The notes: generated from the letters alone by a model not told the origin. Numbered from the stretch's first letter, positions 1 to 6,086 are shown. The stretch is 9,462 nucleotides of DNA from Acetobacteraceae bacterium UBA6159 (GCA_002422345.1 DIUL01000145.1:16331-25792), one strand, 5' to 3'. Program-made: numbers and translations.

Positions 1-21
1 GGGGGGGGGGGGGGGGGGGGG
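1..21. repeat. Poly-G homopolymer at window edge
   Basis: Twenty-one consecutive G residues open the window. A run this long at the very first base is typical of a contig end or a low-signal poly-G artefact in short-read data. A genuine G tract is possible but cannot be told apart from the sequence alone. Confidence 0.85.
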
Positions 22-111
22 TGCTCGCGGGACGGACCAGAGGGCTACCCCTCCTTCTCCGAGCGCGTCCCGTGATTGCGAGGTCCGTGCGGCGGCTTAC
101 CCCTCCCCCAG

Positions 112-132
112 CCCCTCCCTCAAGGGGAGGGG
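112..132. repeat. GC-rich intergenic palindromic repeat / possible terminator
   Basis: CCCCTCCC (112-119) and GGGAGGGG (125-132) form a perfect 8-bp stem around the loop TCAAG. A further CCCCTCCC copy lies just before it (about 101-108). This resembles the common C-tract/G-tract hairpins scattered between genes in high-GC proteobacteria. It lies about 130 bp past the stop of the minus-strand crotonase gene and could act as a weak terminator, but there is no T tract. Confidence 0.55.
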
Positions 133-143
133 AGCGTTGTACA

Positions 144-216
144 GACTACCCTGCCCCACCCCCTGACTACCCTACCCCCCTGATTACCCTGCCACACCCC
201 TGACGAACCTGCCGCC
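144..216. repeat. Degenerate tandem repeat, unit about 17-21 nt
   Basis: Four imperfect units follow one another, starting at 144, 165, 182 and 202. The first three begin GACTACCCT, GACTACCCT and GATTACCCT, and the last begins GACGAACCT. Each continues with a C-rich tail. Unit lengths are 21, 17, 20 and at least 15 nt. Variable spacing and decay argue against a CRISPR array; it looks like a decaying simple tandem repeat downstream of a gene. Confidence 0.6.
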
Positions 217-261
217 ACTCCAACGGCCGAACCCCGAAGCCCCCGCCCCGTTCCCCACCAC

Positions 262-1035
262 CTACCCCGCCTTCAACCCCTTCCGTGCGATGAACTCCGG
301 AAACGCGTCCTTCGCCTGCGCGCCCGGCAGAACGTTCTTCGTGTAGTTCTGCTCGATCGCCCATTGGGCCTCCAGCCCTTCCCCAAGCTGCCGCAACAAC
401 AGCGCCTTCACTCCCAGCACCGAGCCTCGGTGGTTCGCCGCGATCATCCGCGCGATCTCCATCGTCTTCGTCCGCAGTTGCGCGCGCGGCACAAGATGGT
501 TCAGCAGCCCGATCCGGTAGGCCTCCTCCGCCTCCACCACCCGGGCCGAGAACAGCAACTCCTTCGCCATCGGCCAGCCGACCTGATTGGGCAGCGTCCA
601 GGTGCTGTTGATCCGGCCATAGGCCGCGGCGAGGAAGCGGAACCGCGTTCCCTCGCATCCGATCCGCATGTCCAGCGACGACGACAGCACCGCCGCCCCG
701 CCATAGGCCAGCCCGTTCATCATCCCGATCGTGGGCTTGGCCGAGGTCGCGATCTCATAGTCCTGCCGCTCATCGCGCAAGGACGCCAGTTCGGCGTCCG
801 AATACTTCGCGTCGTCGGAGAGTTGTTCCTGGATGTCGCCACCGGCCGAGAACGCGCGCTCTCCGGCGCCGGTGATCACGATGCAGCCGATATCGTCATC
901 GGCATCCATCCGCCGGACCTCCTGGTGCAGCTCCTGCCCCAGCTTCCGGTTCATCGCGTTCAGCTTGTCGGGTCGGTTGAGCGTGATGATCCCCACGCCG
1001 TCCTCGATCTCAGTCAGGATATGATCATAGGCCAT
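262..1035 (-). CDS. Crotonase-fold enoyl-CoA hydratase/isomerase family protein
   Basis: The product has 257 aa, a normal crotonase length. The ATG at 1035 is chosen because the family N-terminus (MAYDHILTEIEDGVGIITLNRP) begins there; a longer in-frame extension upstream is Arg/Gly-rich and unlike any crotonase. A G-rich ribosome binding site precedes the ATG. Visible family features are the LNRPDKLNAMN segment (19-29), the first oxyanion-hole region AFSAGGD (61-67) and the second around NGLAYGGAAVLSSSLDMRI (107-125). Residues 131-158, where classical hydratases carry their two catalytic glutamates, contain no Glu (the path reads AAAYGRINSTW then LPNQVGW). The protein should bind an acyl-CoA thioester, but the reaction may be isomerisation, thioester hydrolysis or something else rather than hydration. 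It stands alone, divergent from the cytochrome gene. Confidence 0.88.
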   Translation of the reverse strand: MAYDHILTEIEDGVGIITLNRPDKLNAMNRKLGQELHQEVRRMDADDDIGCIVITGAGERAFSAGGDIQEQLSDDAKYSDAELASLRDERQDYEIATSAKPTIGMMNGLAYGGAAVLSSSLDMRIGCEGTRFRFLAAAYGRINSTWTLPNQVGWPMAKELLFSARVVEAEEAYRIGLLNHLVPRAQLRTKTMEIARMIAANHRGSVLGVKALLLRQLGEGLEAQWAIEQNYTKNVLPGAQAKDAFPEFIARKGLKAG

Positions 1036-1289
1036 GGCTTGTGTCCCCCCTGTGCTGGGCTTGCGGGGGAAGCCTCGGCCAAATCCCGGCCGGACGCAAA
1101 GACGGCGGTGGGTGAAATCCCCCGTACGGGTGGGGCAAATCCCCCGGACGCCCCGGCCCAAGCGGATCAAGACAAGAAAAAACCCTTCTGCTCCAGATGG
1201 ATACCACCCAGCGTGCGACAGATCGTTGCTGGCACCACGCTTGCACCACGAACCGTTCAGGAACGGCCAGGCCGCCAGCGGAGAGCACC
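1036..1289. promoter_or_regulatory. Divergent intergenic region with repeats and palindromes
   Basis: This 254-bp region separates two divergent genes and must hold both promoters. AAATCCC occurs three times (1081-1087, 1115-1121, 1137-1143), the last two extended to AAATCCCCC. CCCGTACGGG (1121-1130) is a perfect 10-nt palindrome lying between copies two and three. GCACCACG occurs twice 11 bp apart (1232-1239 and 1243-1250). CCGTTC-AG-GAACGG (1253-1266) is a perfect inverted repeat just before the cytochrome start. I find no confident -35/-10 pair. A regulator of either gene could bind here, but its identity cannot be read from the sequence. Confidence 0.5.
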
Positions 1290-2033
1290 ATGAGCACCAC
1301 GACCATCGACAGCCACGAATACGACGTCTGGCGCGCGCCCGTGCGGGCCTTCCACTGGATCAACCTCGCGGCGCTGCTGTGCCTGATCGGCAGCGGCCTG
1401 TGCATCCTCTACGAGAACGAACTCTCGCTGCCGACCGCCTCGCGCGTCAGCTTCAAGATCGTCCACAAATGGGCGGGCTATGTCTTCGCGATCAACCTGG
1501 TCGTGCGGATCGCCTGGGGCTTCCTCGACAAGGGCCACGGCAATCTCGGCCGGGTCCTGCCGTTCCGCCGCGGGTTCCTGGGTGAACTCCGCGCCTATCT
1601 GGGCGGCGGCATGACGACGCCCTATCTCGGGCTGAACCCCGTCGGCAGCCTGATGGTGACCGCGCTGCTGGTCCTGCTGCTCGCGCAGGCGGGAACCGGG
1701 ATCATCCTGGCCGGAACCGATCTGTACCACGGCCCCTTCGGCGACTATTTCGCCCGCTGGGTGGCAGCACCCGGGGTGGACATCGCCACGCTCGTGCCCG
1801 GAGACCGAAATTCGGCGAAGATCAGCAAGGACGGCATGGCCGCGATGCGCGCCTTCCGCACCCCGATCGTCACCACGCATCTGTGGGTCTTCTACGCCAT
1901 CCTGGTCTGTTCGGCCGGCCATGTCGGCGGCGTGATCTGGGTGGAGTATCGCAAGCGGAGCAACGTCATCTCCGCCATGATCACCGGGCGGAAACGGGTG
2001 GAGGGCGTCCCCGCCGACCACCGCCCCCGCTGA
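1290..2033 (+). CDS. Cytochrome b561 / Ni-Fe hydrogenase b-type cytochrome-like membrane protein
   Basis: The product has 247 aa. The start at 1290 is supported by GGAGAG (1280-1285) and by the family-like N-terminus, where a short cytosolic tail leads into VRAFHW. Four membrane segments are visible at about 21-41, 57-79, 118-142 and 195-217. Histidines suited to axial haem ligation are H22 (RAFHWIN), H59 (KIVHKWAGY), H197 (TTHLWVF) and H211 (SAGHVGG), the pattern of di-haem b-type cytochromes of the b561/HyaC group. Such proteins pass electrons between the quinone pool and a partner oxidoreductase. Residues about 143-194 form a long periplasm-side loop, GPFGDYFARW onward, between helices three and four. 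No hydrogenase, formate dehydrogenase or molybdoenzyme is adjacent, so the partner is unknown. The gene ends just before a large palindromic terminator. Confidence 0.88.
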   Translation: MSTTTIDSHEYDVWRAPVRAFHWINLAALLCLIGSGLCILYENELSLPTASRVSFKIVHKWAGYVFAINLVVRIAWGFLDKGHGNLGRVLPFRRGFLGELRAYLGGGMTTPYLGLNPVGSLMVTALLVLLLAQAGTGIILAGTDLYHGPFGDYFARWVAAPGVDIATLVPGDRNSAKISKDGMAAMRAFRTPIVTTHLWVFYAILVCSAGHVGGVIWVEYRKRSNVISAMITGRKRVEGVPADHRPR

Positions 2034-2041
2034 TCCCGTCA

Positions 2042-2068
2042 CGCCGGCCGGATCAGATCCGGCCGGCG
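2042..2068. terminator. Perfect 27-nt palindrome between convergent genes
   Basis: Thirteen base pairs, arm CGCCGGCCGGATC, are symmetric about A2055, ending 11 bp before the stop of the convergent lipoprotein gene and starting 9 bp after the cytochrome stop. As RNA it would fold into a strong hairpin on either strand. There is no T tract on either side, so it is a bidirectional terminator candidate by position and stability rather than a textbook intrinsic terminator. Confidence 0.65.
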
Positions 2069-2078
2069 CGCGGGTCTG

Positions 2079-2543
2079 CTACTGCATCGAAATGACGACG
2101 GCGTCCCCGCCGAGGGACAGCATCAGGCCGGTCCGCTTGGCCTTCAGGCGCAGGATCACCCCGGCCTCGTTCTGCATCCAAAGCTCGCCGCCGCTCGCGG
2201 TGCCGGCCGCGAAGCCGTAACGGCCCTGGGCATAGGCGCCCGGGAAGGCCGCGAGGTTGGGCAGGCGGTAGACCTCGCCCTCGGCATCGAGGGTGGAAGC
2301 GCCGATGCCGCCCACGCCCAGGCCACCGATGTTGAATTCATGGGTCCGGCCGCGATAGGTGATCGTGCCGGTGCCGCCGCCGCCGCTGGCCAGATAGGCG
2401 ATCTGGACCTGGTGCATGGTGACATAGGCGTCCGGCGTCAGGCCGGCGATCGCCTCCGGCCCCAGCTTGACGCTGCCGCCACAGCCGGTGAGGCCCAGGG
2501 ACATGGCAACCGCCATCACCAGGCCGAGAAATCCTTGCTTCAT
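2079..2543 (-). CDS. Small glycine-rich lipoprotein, function unknown
   Basis: The product has 154 aa. The N-terminus is a lipoprotein signal: MKQG, a hydrophobic stretch to about residue 17, then the lipobox LTGC with C21 as the acylated cysteine. The mature part carries a Gly-rich run (residues 53-59), the motif NIGGLGVGGIG (71-81), an aromatic segment around FPGAYAQGRYGFAAG (100-114) and a C-terminal LSLGGDAVV (142-150). This beta-rich, glycine-patterned layout recalls uncharacterised periplasmic families of the DUF1134/SYLF kind, but I cannot assign one. The gene lies 77 nt downstream of the second membrane protein, on the same strand, and may be the last gene of the dapD operon or have its own promoter. 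A longer upstream reading in the same frame is out of frame with the membrane genes and is not real. Confidence 0.78.
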   Translation of the reverse strand: MKQGFLGLVMAVAMSLGLTGCGGSVKLGPEAIAGLTPDAYVTMHQVQIAYLASGGGGTGTITYRGRTHEFNIGGLGVGGIGASTLDAEGEVYRLPNLAAFPGAYAQGRYGFAAGTASGGELWMQNEAGVILRLKAKRTGLMLSLGGDAVVISMQ

Positions 2544-2593
2544 GGGTAGATGGTCCTTTTGACCGTATGATGCTGCCAGGGATTTGTGGACCA

Positions 2594-2612
2594 GTTTCGG
2601 AACTAGCGAAAC
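2594..2612 (-). terminator. Weak hairpin after the membrane-protein pair
   Basis: GTTTCG (2594-2599) and CGAAAC (2607-2612) form a 6-bp perfect stem with a 7-nt loop, directly after the end of the second membrane gene on the minus strand. There is no T tract. It might attenuate transcription into the lipoprotein gene or stabilise the upstream mRNA 3' end; the evidence is position only. Confidence 0.3.
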
Positions 2613-2620
2613 CCTGCCCG

Positions 2621-3187
2621 TCACCGTCCCAGGGACGCCCCCGCGATCGTGAACACCACCCCGATCATCTGGTCGACCAGCACGAAATACATCGCCAGCA
2701 ACGGCCCCGTGCGCAGAGTCAGCCGGACCGCGTACCACTCCAGCCACAGCGCCCAGCCCGTCACCACGACCTGTGACACCTGGTCCAGCAGCGGCGGCGC
2801 CCCCAGCGCGCCCGGCACGGTGCCCACCAGGACCATCACGTTCGCCAGGACGTTGCACCAGTTGTAGGTGACCAAGAACCGCGGCCACAGCGCCTCCCGC
2901 CCCAGCCGGTCGGCCAGCCGGGACGAAATGATCACGAAGGACAGCCAACTGACGGCATAGACCAGCAGGTCGAGCGTCACGATCCGCGCCGCATCGGCGG
3001 GCACGCCCGTGCCAATCTCCCAGTTCAGGAAACGCAGCGCGATGATCGGCGGCACCGCCACCGCCATCGCGAAGAAGCTGCGAGTGACGTCGGACGGCTC
3101 CGAGCGCAGCAGCGCGACGCCGTCTGTCCGGCCTTGCGCCAGCAGAACGACCGCGTGCAGTCCGCTGACCGAGGGACCCGCGCTCAT
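2621..3187 (-). CDS. Multi-pass membrane protein, second of a tandem paralogous pair
   Basis: The product has 188 aa with about five hydrophobic segments (roughly 36-54, 67-87, 104-127, 134-158, 162-184). The ATG at 3187 overlaps the stop of the upstream gene as ATGA, implying translational coupling. It carries GREALWPRF then NWC (96-111) and ALWLEWYAVRL (146-156), which line up with the same motifs in the neighbour at 3184-3753. The two proteins are therefore divergent paralogues. The overall plan (short cytosolic N-terminus, five helices, about 190 aa) resembles YIP1-like small membrane proteins, but that assignment is tentative. Two different membrane proteins kept in one overlapping unit suggest a hetero-oligomer, which is inference. 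No catalytic motif is visible. Confidence 0.8.
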   Translation of the reverse strand: MSAGPSVSGLHAVVLLAQGRTDGVALLRSEPSDVTRSFFAMAVAVPPIIALRFLNWEIGTGVPADAARIVTLDLLVYAVSWLSFVIISSRLADRLGREALWPRFLVTYNWCNVLANVMVLVGTVPGALGAPPLLDQVSQVVVTGWALWLEWYAVRLTLRTGPLLAMYFVLVDQMIGVVFTIAGASLGR

Positions 3188-3753
3188 GCCCGCAGCAGGG
3201 CGGCGATGAAGCGCGGCACCAGCACGACCAACGACGTGGCGACATGCACCGACAGTACCAGCATGATCGCTCGGCCGGACGACACGCCCAGGCCATGCCG
3301 GGTCAGGAACCAGTGCAGCCACAGGGCATAGATGCCGAGCAGCCCGACGACGACGACAGCGGCGTCGCGCCCGCCGGCTCCGCCGATCACGAACAGCCCG
3401 ACCATCGCCACCATCAGCAGGCCGAACTGGCACCAGTTGAAGGCAGTGGCGAAGCGCAGCCACGCCTCCTCCCGCCCCCAGGCGCGGGCCAGCGCATGGG
3501 TCAGCACTGGCGGCACCAACAGGGCCGCGACCGAGGCCGCCGCTTCCAGCAGGAATCGCCCGAAACCTGGGTCCTTCTGCGTCATCAGGCTGCTCAGCAG
3601 CGGGACGACGATCAGCGGGATCAGGCTGGTGATGAAGGCGCGCGGCGTGTCGCCGAACTGGCGCAGCGCGGCCGGGCGCCCCAGGGCGACGCCCACGATC
3701 GCGCGGATCGTGTTGCCGATGGACAGATCGGGCTCGGGTGGCGGGCCGCTCAT
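3184..3753 (-). CDS. Multi-pass membrane protein, first of a tandem paralogous pair
   Basis: The product has 189 aa. The ATG at 3753 lies 10 nt after the dapE stop. A Pro-rich cytosolic N-terminus (about 1-10) is followed by hydrophobic segments near 40-56, 69-88, 104-125, 130-150 and 161-182. The signature GREEAWLRF then NWC (93-108) and ALWLHWFLTRH (143-153) matches its downstream paralogue; the shared pattern is GRExxWxRFxxxxNWC. Overall identity outside these segments is low, so the duplication is old. It is translated in the dapD-dapE transcription unit by position. A YIP1-like family membership is possible but not demonstrated. What it does for diaminopimelate or envelope biology cannot be read from the sequence. 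Confidence 0.8.
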   Translation of the reverse strand: MSGPPPEPDLSIGNTIRAIVGVALGRPAALRQFGDTPRAFITSLIPLIVVPLLSSLMTQKDPGFGRFLLEAAASVAALLVPPVLTHALARAWGREEAWLRFATAFNWCQFGLLMVAMVGLFVIGGAGGRDAAVVVVGLLGIYALWLHWFLTRHGLGVSSGRAIMLVLSVHVATSLVVLVPRFIAALLRA

Positions 3754-3763
3754 GGCGGGTGCA

Positions 3764-4891
3764 TCACGCGAGGAACGACGCGATCACGCCGCGATAGATG
3801 CGTGCCAGGTCGCGCATCTCGGCGACCGGGACCCTTTCGTCGGTCTGGTGCATCGTGGCGCCGACCAGGCCGAATTCGGCAACCGGGCAGTAATTGGCGA
3901 TGAAGCGGGCATCGGATGTGCCGCCACCCGTGTCCAGCTTCGGCTCAACGCCCGTCGCGTCGACGATCGCGCCGCGCAGGATGTCGACCAGCGGACCAGG
4001 CTTGGTGACGAAGGATTCGCCGCTGGTGGAGGATTCGAGATCGAACCGCTCCGCGTGCTGGGCGATGGTCGCGCGCACCCATTCGGTCAGCGACTTGCCG
4101 GAGTGCTTGTCGTTGAACCGGATGTTCAGTGCCGCGCGGGCCGAGGCCGGGATGACGTTGGTCGCCGTGTTGCCGACATCCATGCTGGTGATCTGCAGCG
4201 ACGAAGGCTCGAACCAGTCCGTCCCGGCATCAACAGGGGCCGCGGTCAGGGCGGAGACCGCGCGGATCAAGCGATGAACCGGGTTGTCGGCGCGATGCGG
4301 ATAGGCGACGTGGCCCTGGGTGCCGAAGATCTCGATCTTCATGTTGACGCTGCCGCGCCGGCCGATCTTGACCATGTCGCCCAGCTTCACCGGGCAGGTC
4401 GGTTCACCCACCAGGCAGAAATCGGGGATCTGGTCGTTGGACTTCATCCACTCCAGCACCTTGACGGTGCCGTCGACCGCGGGGCCTTCCTCGTCCCCCG
4501 TGATCAGGAAACTGATCGAGCCCTTGGGCTTCCCGTCCTTCAGATGCTGCGCCACGCCCGCCACGAAGGCGGCGATCGCGCCCTTCATGTCGCAGGCGCC
4601 GCGCCCGTACAGCACGCCGTCATGCACGGTCGCGCCGAACGGATCAAACCGCCAGTTGGCCCCTCCGACCGGCACGACATCGGTATGGCCCGCGAAGCAC
4701 AGATGCGGGCCTTCCGTGCCGAGACGGGCGAAGATGTTGTCGATCTCTCCGTATTTCAGGCGGGTGACGGTGAAGCCGAGACGCTCCAGCGCCTCGGACA
4801 ACACGGACAGGGAGCCGCCATCGGCCGGGGTGACCGAGTTGCAGCTAATCAGCGCCTGGGCGAGGCCCAGGGGGTCAGTCAAGTCGCTCAA
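3764..4891 (-). CDS. dapE: Succinyl-diaminopimelate desuccinylase
   Basis: The product has 375 aa, the normal DapE length. It hydrolyses N-succinyl-LL-2,6-diaminopimelate to LL-diaminopimelate plus succinate in the cytosol, the step after succinylation and transamination in lysine and peptidoglycan precursor synthesis. It is an M20-type di-zinc peptidase. Visible residues are H69 and D71 in CFAGHTDVVPVG, D101 in GRGACDMKG, E134/E135 in TGDEEGP, E163 in VGEPT and H348 in GATMHQTDE. The dimerisation lid segment lies between about 178 and 292. The start is a TTG whose bases overlap the dapD stop as TTGA; no ATG or GTG lies near the conserved N-terminus DPLGLAQALISCNSVTP. It is translationally coupled to dapD and followed after 10 nt by the membrane-protein pair. 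Confidence 0.95.
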   Translation of the reverse strand: MSDLTDPLGLAQALISCNSVTPADGGSLSVLSEALERLGFTVTRLKYGEIDNIFARLGTEGPHLCFAGHTDVVPVGGANWRFDPFGATVHDGVLYGRGACDMKGAIAAFVAGVAQHLKDGKPKGSISFLITGDEEGPAVDGTVKVLEWMKSNDQIPDFCLVGEPTCPVKLGDMVKIGRRGSVNMKIEIFGTQGHVAYPHRADNPVHRLIRAVSALTAAPVDAGTDWFEPSSLQITSMDVGNTATNVIPASARAALNIRFNDKHSGKSLTEWVRATIAQHAERFDLESSTSGESFVTKPGPLVDILRGAIVDATGVEPKLDTGGGTSDARFIANYCPVAEFGLVGATMHQTDERVPVAEMRDLARIYRGVIASFLA

Positions 4892-5727
4892 TCGCGCAAC
4901 AGCTCATTGATCGAGGTCTTGGCGCGGGTCTGCGCGTCCACGATCTTCACGATGACAGCGCAGTACAGCGACGGACCCGGAGACCCATCCGGCAGCGGCC
5001 GGCCAGGCAGGGAGCCAGGGACCACCACCGAATAGGCCGGGACGCGGCCCATGTGGATTTCACCCGTCGCGCGGTCGATGATCTTGGTCGAGGCGCCGAT
5101 GAACACGCCCATCGACAGCACCGCCCCACGCTCGACGATCACGCCCTCCGCGACCTCCGACCGGGCGCCGATGAAGCAATCGTCTTCAATGATGACCGGG
5201 TTGGCCTGGAGCGGTTCCAGCACGCCGCCAATGCCGACGCCGCCGGACAGATGGCAGTTCTCACCGATCTGCGCGCAGCTTCCGACCGTGGCCCAGGTAT
5301 CGACCATCGTATTGCGGCCGACGCGGGCACCGAGGTTCACGAAGCTGGGCATCAGCACGGCACCTGGCGCGATGAACGCGGAGCGGCGCACGACGGCGCC
5401 GGGAACGGCGCGCACGCCAGCTTCCTTGAACCGGTTCTCGCCCCAGCCGGCGAACTTCATCGGGACCTTGTCCCACACCGGCGCCCCGCCCGAGCCTTCC
5501 ATCGGCGCGGAATCATTCAGCCGGAACGACATCAGCACGGCCTTTTTCAGCCACTGATGGACGTGCCAGTTGCCATCGATCTTCTCGGCCACGCGCGCGG
5601 TGCCGTTGTCCATGGCTTCCAGCGCGGCCTCAACGGCGTCGCGCGCTGCGCCCTTGGTGGAGGACGTGAGCTTCTCACGGTCCTCCCAAAGGGCTTCGAT
5701 CGGTTGCTGCAGACTGTTCTCGGACAT
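4888..5727 (-). CDS. dapD: 2,3,4,5-tetrahydropyridine-2,6-dicarboxylate N-succinyltransferase
   Basis: The product has 279 aa, typical for DapD. It transfers succinyl from succinyl-CoA to tetrahydrodipicolinate, opening the succinylase branch of lysine/meso-diaminopimelate synthesis. An alpha-helical N-terminal domain (about 1-95, with WHVHQWLKKAVLMSFRL at 54-70) precedes a left-handed beta-helix of hexapeptide repeats (about 105-235). Hallmarks include RRSAFIAPGAVLMPSFVN (114-131), DTWATVGSCAQIG (143-155), SGGVGIGGVLEP (161-172) and EDDCFIGARSEV (181-192). It is a trimeric enzyme in the family. The ATG at 5727 has no strong Shine-Dalgarno. Two 9-bp direct repeats lie just upstream. Its last codon and stop overlap the TTG of dapE, and both genes act in the same pathway. 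Confidence 0.96.
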   Translation of the reverse strand: MSENSLQQPIEALWEDREKLTSSTKGAARDAVEAALEAMDNGTARVAEKIDGNWHVHQWLKKAVLMSFRLNDSAPMEGSGGAPVWDKVPMKFAGWGENRFKEAGVRAVPGAVVRRSAFIAPGAVLMPSFVNLGARVGRNTMVDTWATVGSCAQIGENCHLSGGVGIGGVLEPLQANPVIIEDDCFIGARSEVAEGVIVERGAVLSMGVFIGASTKIIDRATGEIHMGRVPAYSVVVPGSLPGRPLPDGSPGPSLYCAVIVKIVDAQTRAKTSINELLRD

Positions 5728-5729
5728 GC

Positions 5730-5788
5730 TTCGGCCGGTCCCCTATGCGTTCGGCCGGACCTTGAACAGGGGCGCGCCGTCCTGTCAA
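5730..5788 (-). promoter_or_regulatory. dapD upstream region with 20-bp-spaced direct repeats
   Basis: On the plus strand TTCGGCCGG occurs at 5730-5738 and again at 5750-5758, exactly two helical turns apart, immediately upstream of the dapD ATG. Both copies contain the palindrome CGGCCG. Further upstream, TTGACA reads on the minus strand at 5788-5783, but no good -10 lies 16-18 bp downstream. The repeats could be an operator overlapping the leader; no regulator is identified. Confidence 0.35.
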
Positions 5789-5807
5789 CGGCGCTGGGGC
5801 CTGCGTC

Positions 5808-6086
5808 CTACCGGAACGTAAAGCCGAACCCGATCGCAGGCGGCGCGTAATACACCGGCGGGGGCGGATAATAGACCCGCGGCGGGGCATAGTAGGCCGG
5901 CGGCGCGTAGTAGACCGGCGGGGGCCGGTAATAGCGCGGTGCCCGGTAGTGGTGGTTGTAATGATGGTAGTGCGGCCCATGGCCGTAGTAGCCGCCCCGG
6001 CGCCCGTCTCCAGCCTCGGCCGGCGATGCGGCGGCGAACAGCATCGTGACCCCAATGGCCGTCAGGATGATCGAACCGGTCTTCAT
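5808..6086 (-). CDS. Small secreted Tyr/Pro/His-rich protein, function unknown
   Basis: The product has 92 aa. The ATG at 6086 is chosen over an upstream in-frame ATG because AAGGAGG sits at ideal spacing and a clean signal peptide starts there. The signal runs MKTGSIIL to about ASPAEA, with likely cleavage after A25. The mature protein of about 67 aa is highly biased: a His/Tyr cluster (33-47, GYYGHGPHYHHYNHH), then four Pro/Tyr-rich imperfect repeats of the form PPxxYYAPP (56-84), and a hydrophobic tail ending GFGFTFR. The His-rich segment could bind transition metals and the Tyr/Pro repeats suit an envelope or adhesive structural role; both are guesses from composition. Similar low-complexity exported proteins are frequent in alphaproteobacteria without known function. 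Confidence 0.75.
   Translation of the reverse strand: MKTGSIILTAIGVTMLFAAASPAEAGDGRRGGYYGHGPHYHHYNHHYRAPRYYRPPPVYYAPPAYYAPPRVYYPPPPVYYAPPAIGFGFTFR

Larger units (their letters stand above)
22..261. other. Non-coding, repeat-rich left tip
   Basis: No convincing coding region is seen on either strand. The stretch is very C-rich on the plus strand and holds the inverted repeat at 112-132 and the degenerate tandem repeat at 144-216. It lies downstream of the crotonase gene, so it probably contains that gene's 3' region. Short open frames across it have low-complexity Pro/Arg-rich translations and are not supported. Confidence 0.6.

Noticed and set aside
144..216. CRISPR-like spacing of repeats
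   Set aside because: Units are too short, contiguous and degenerate, have no spacers, and no cas gene is present.
1077..1145. A riboswitch in the crotonase leader
   Set aside because: The GGGATTT repeats and short stems do not match any riboswitch consensus I can recognise; they are reported only as repeats.
364..1293. A 309-codon plus-strand frame opposite the crotonase gene
   Set aside because: The crotonase motifs are clear on the other strand; this frame is Arg/His/Pro-rich and lacks a ribosome binding site.
1034..1585. A plus-strand frame of 183 codons crossing the intergenic region
   Set aside because: It is out of frame with the cytochrome gene, Arg/Pro-rich and without a ribosome binding site.
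1257..2042. A 261-codon minus-strand frame opposite the cytochrome gene
   Set aside because: It is antisense to a membrane protein with conserved histidines and has biased composition without motifs.
2079..3296. A 405-codon minus-strand frame that would fuse the lipoprotein to upstream sequence
   Set aside because: Its N-terminal half is an out-of-frame reading of the membrane genes; the lipoprotein has its own ATG and signal peptide at 2543.
3332..5035. A 567-codon open frame on the plus strand opposite dapE and the membrane gene
   Set aside because: It is antisense to well-supported genes, its translation is Arg/Gly/Asp-rich with no family motif, and such long shadows are expected in high-GC coding DNA.
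5765..5788. TTGACA upstream of dapD as a full promoter
   Set aside because: The -35 is perfect, but the sequence 17 bp downstream (TCAAGG) is not a plausible -10.
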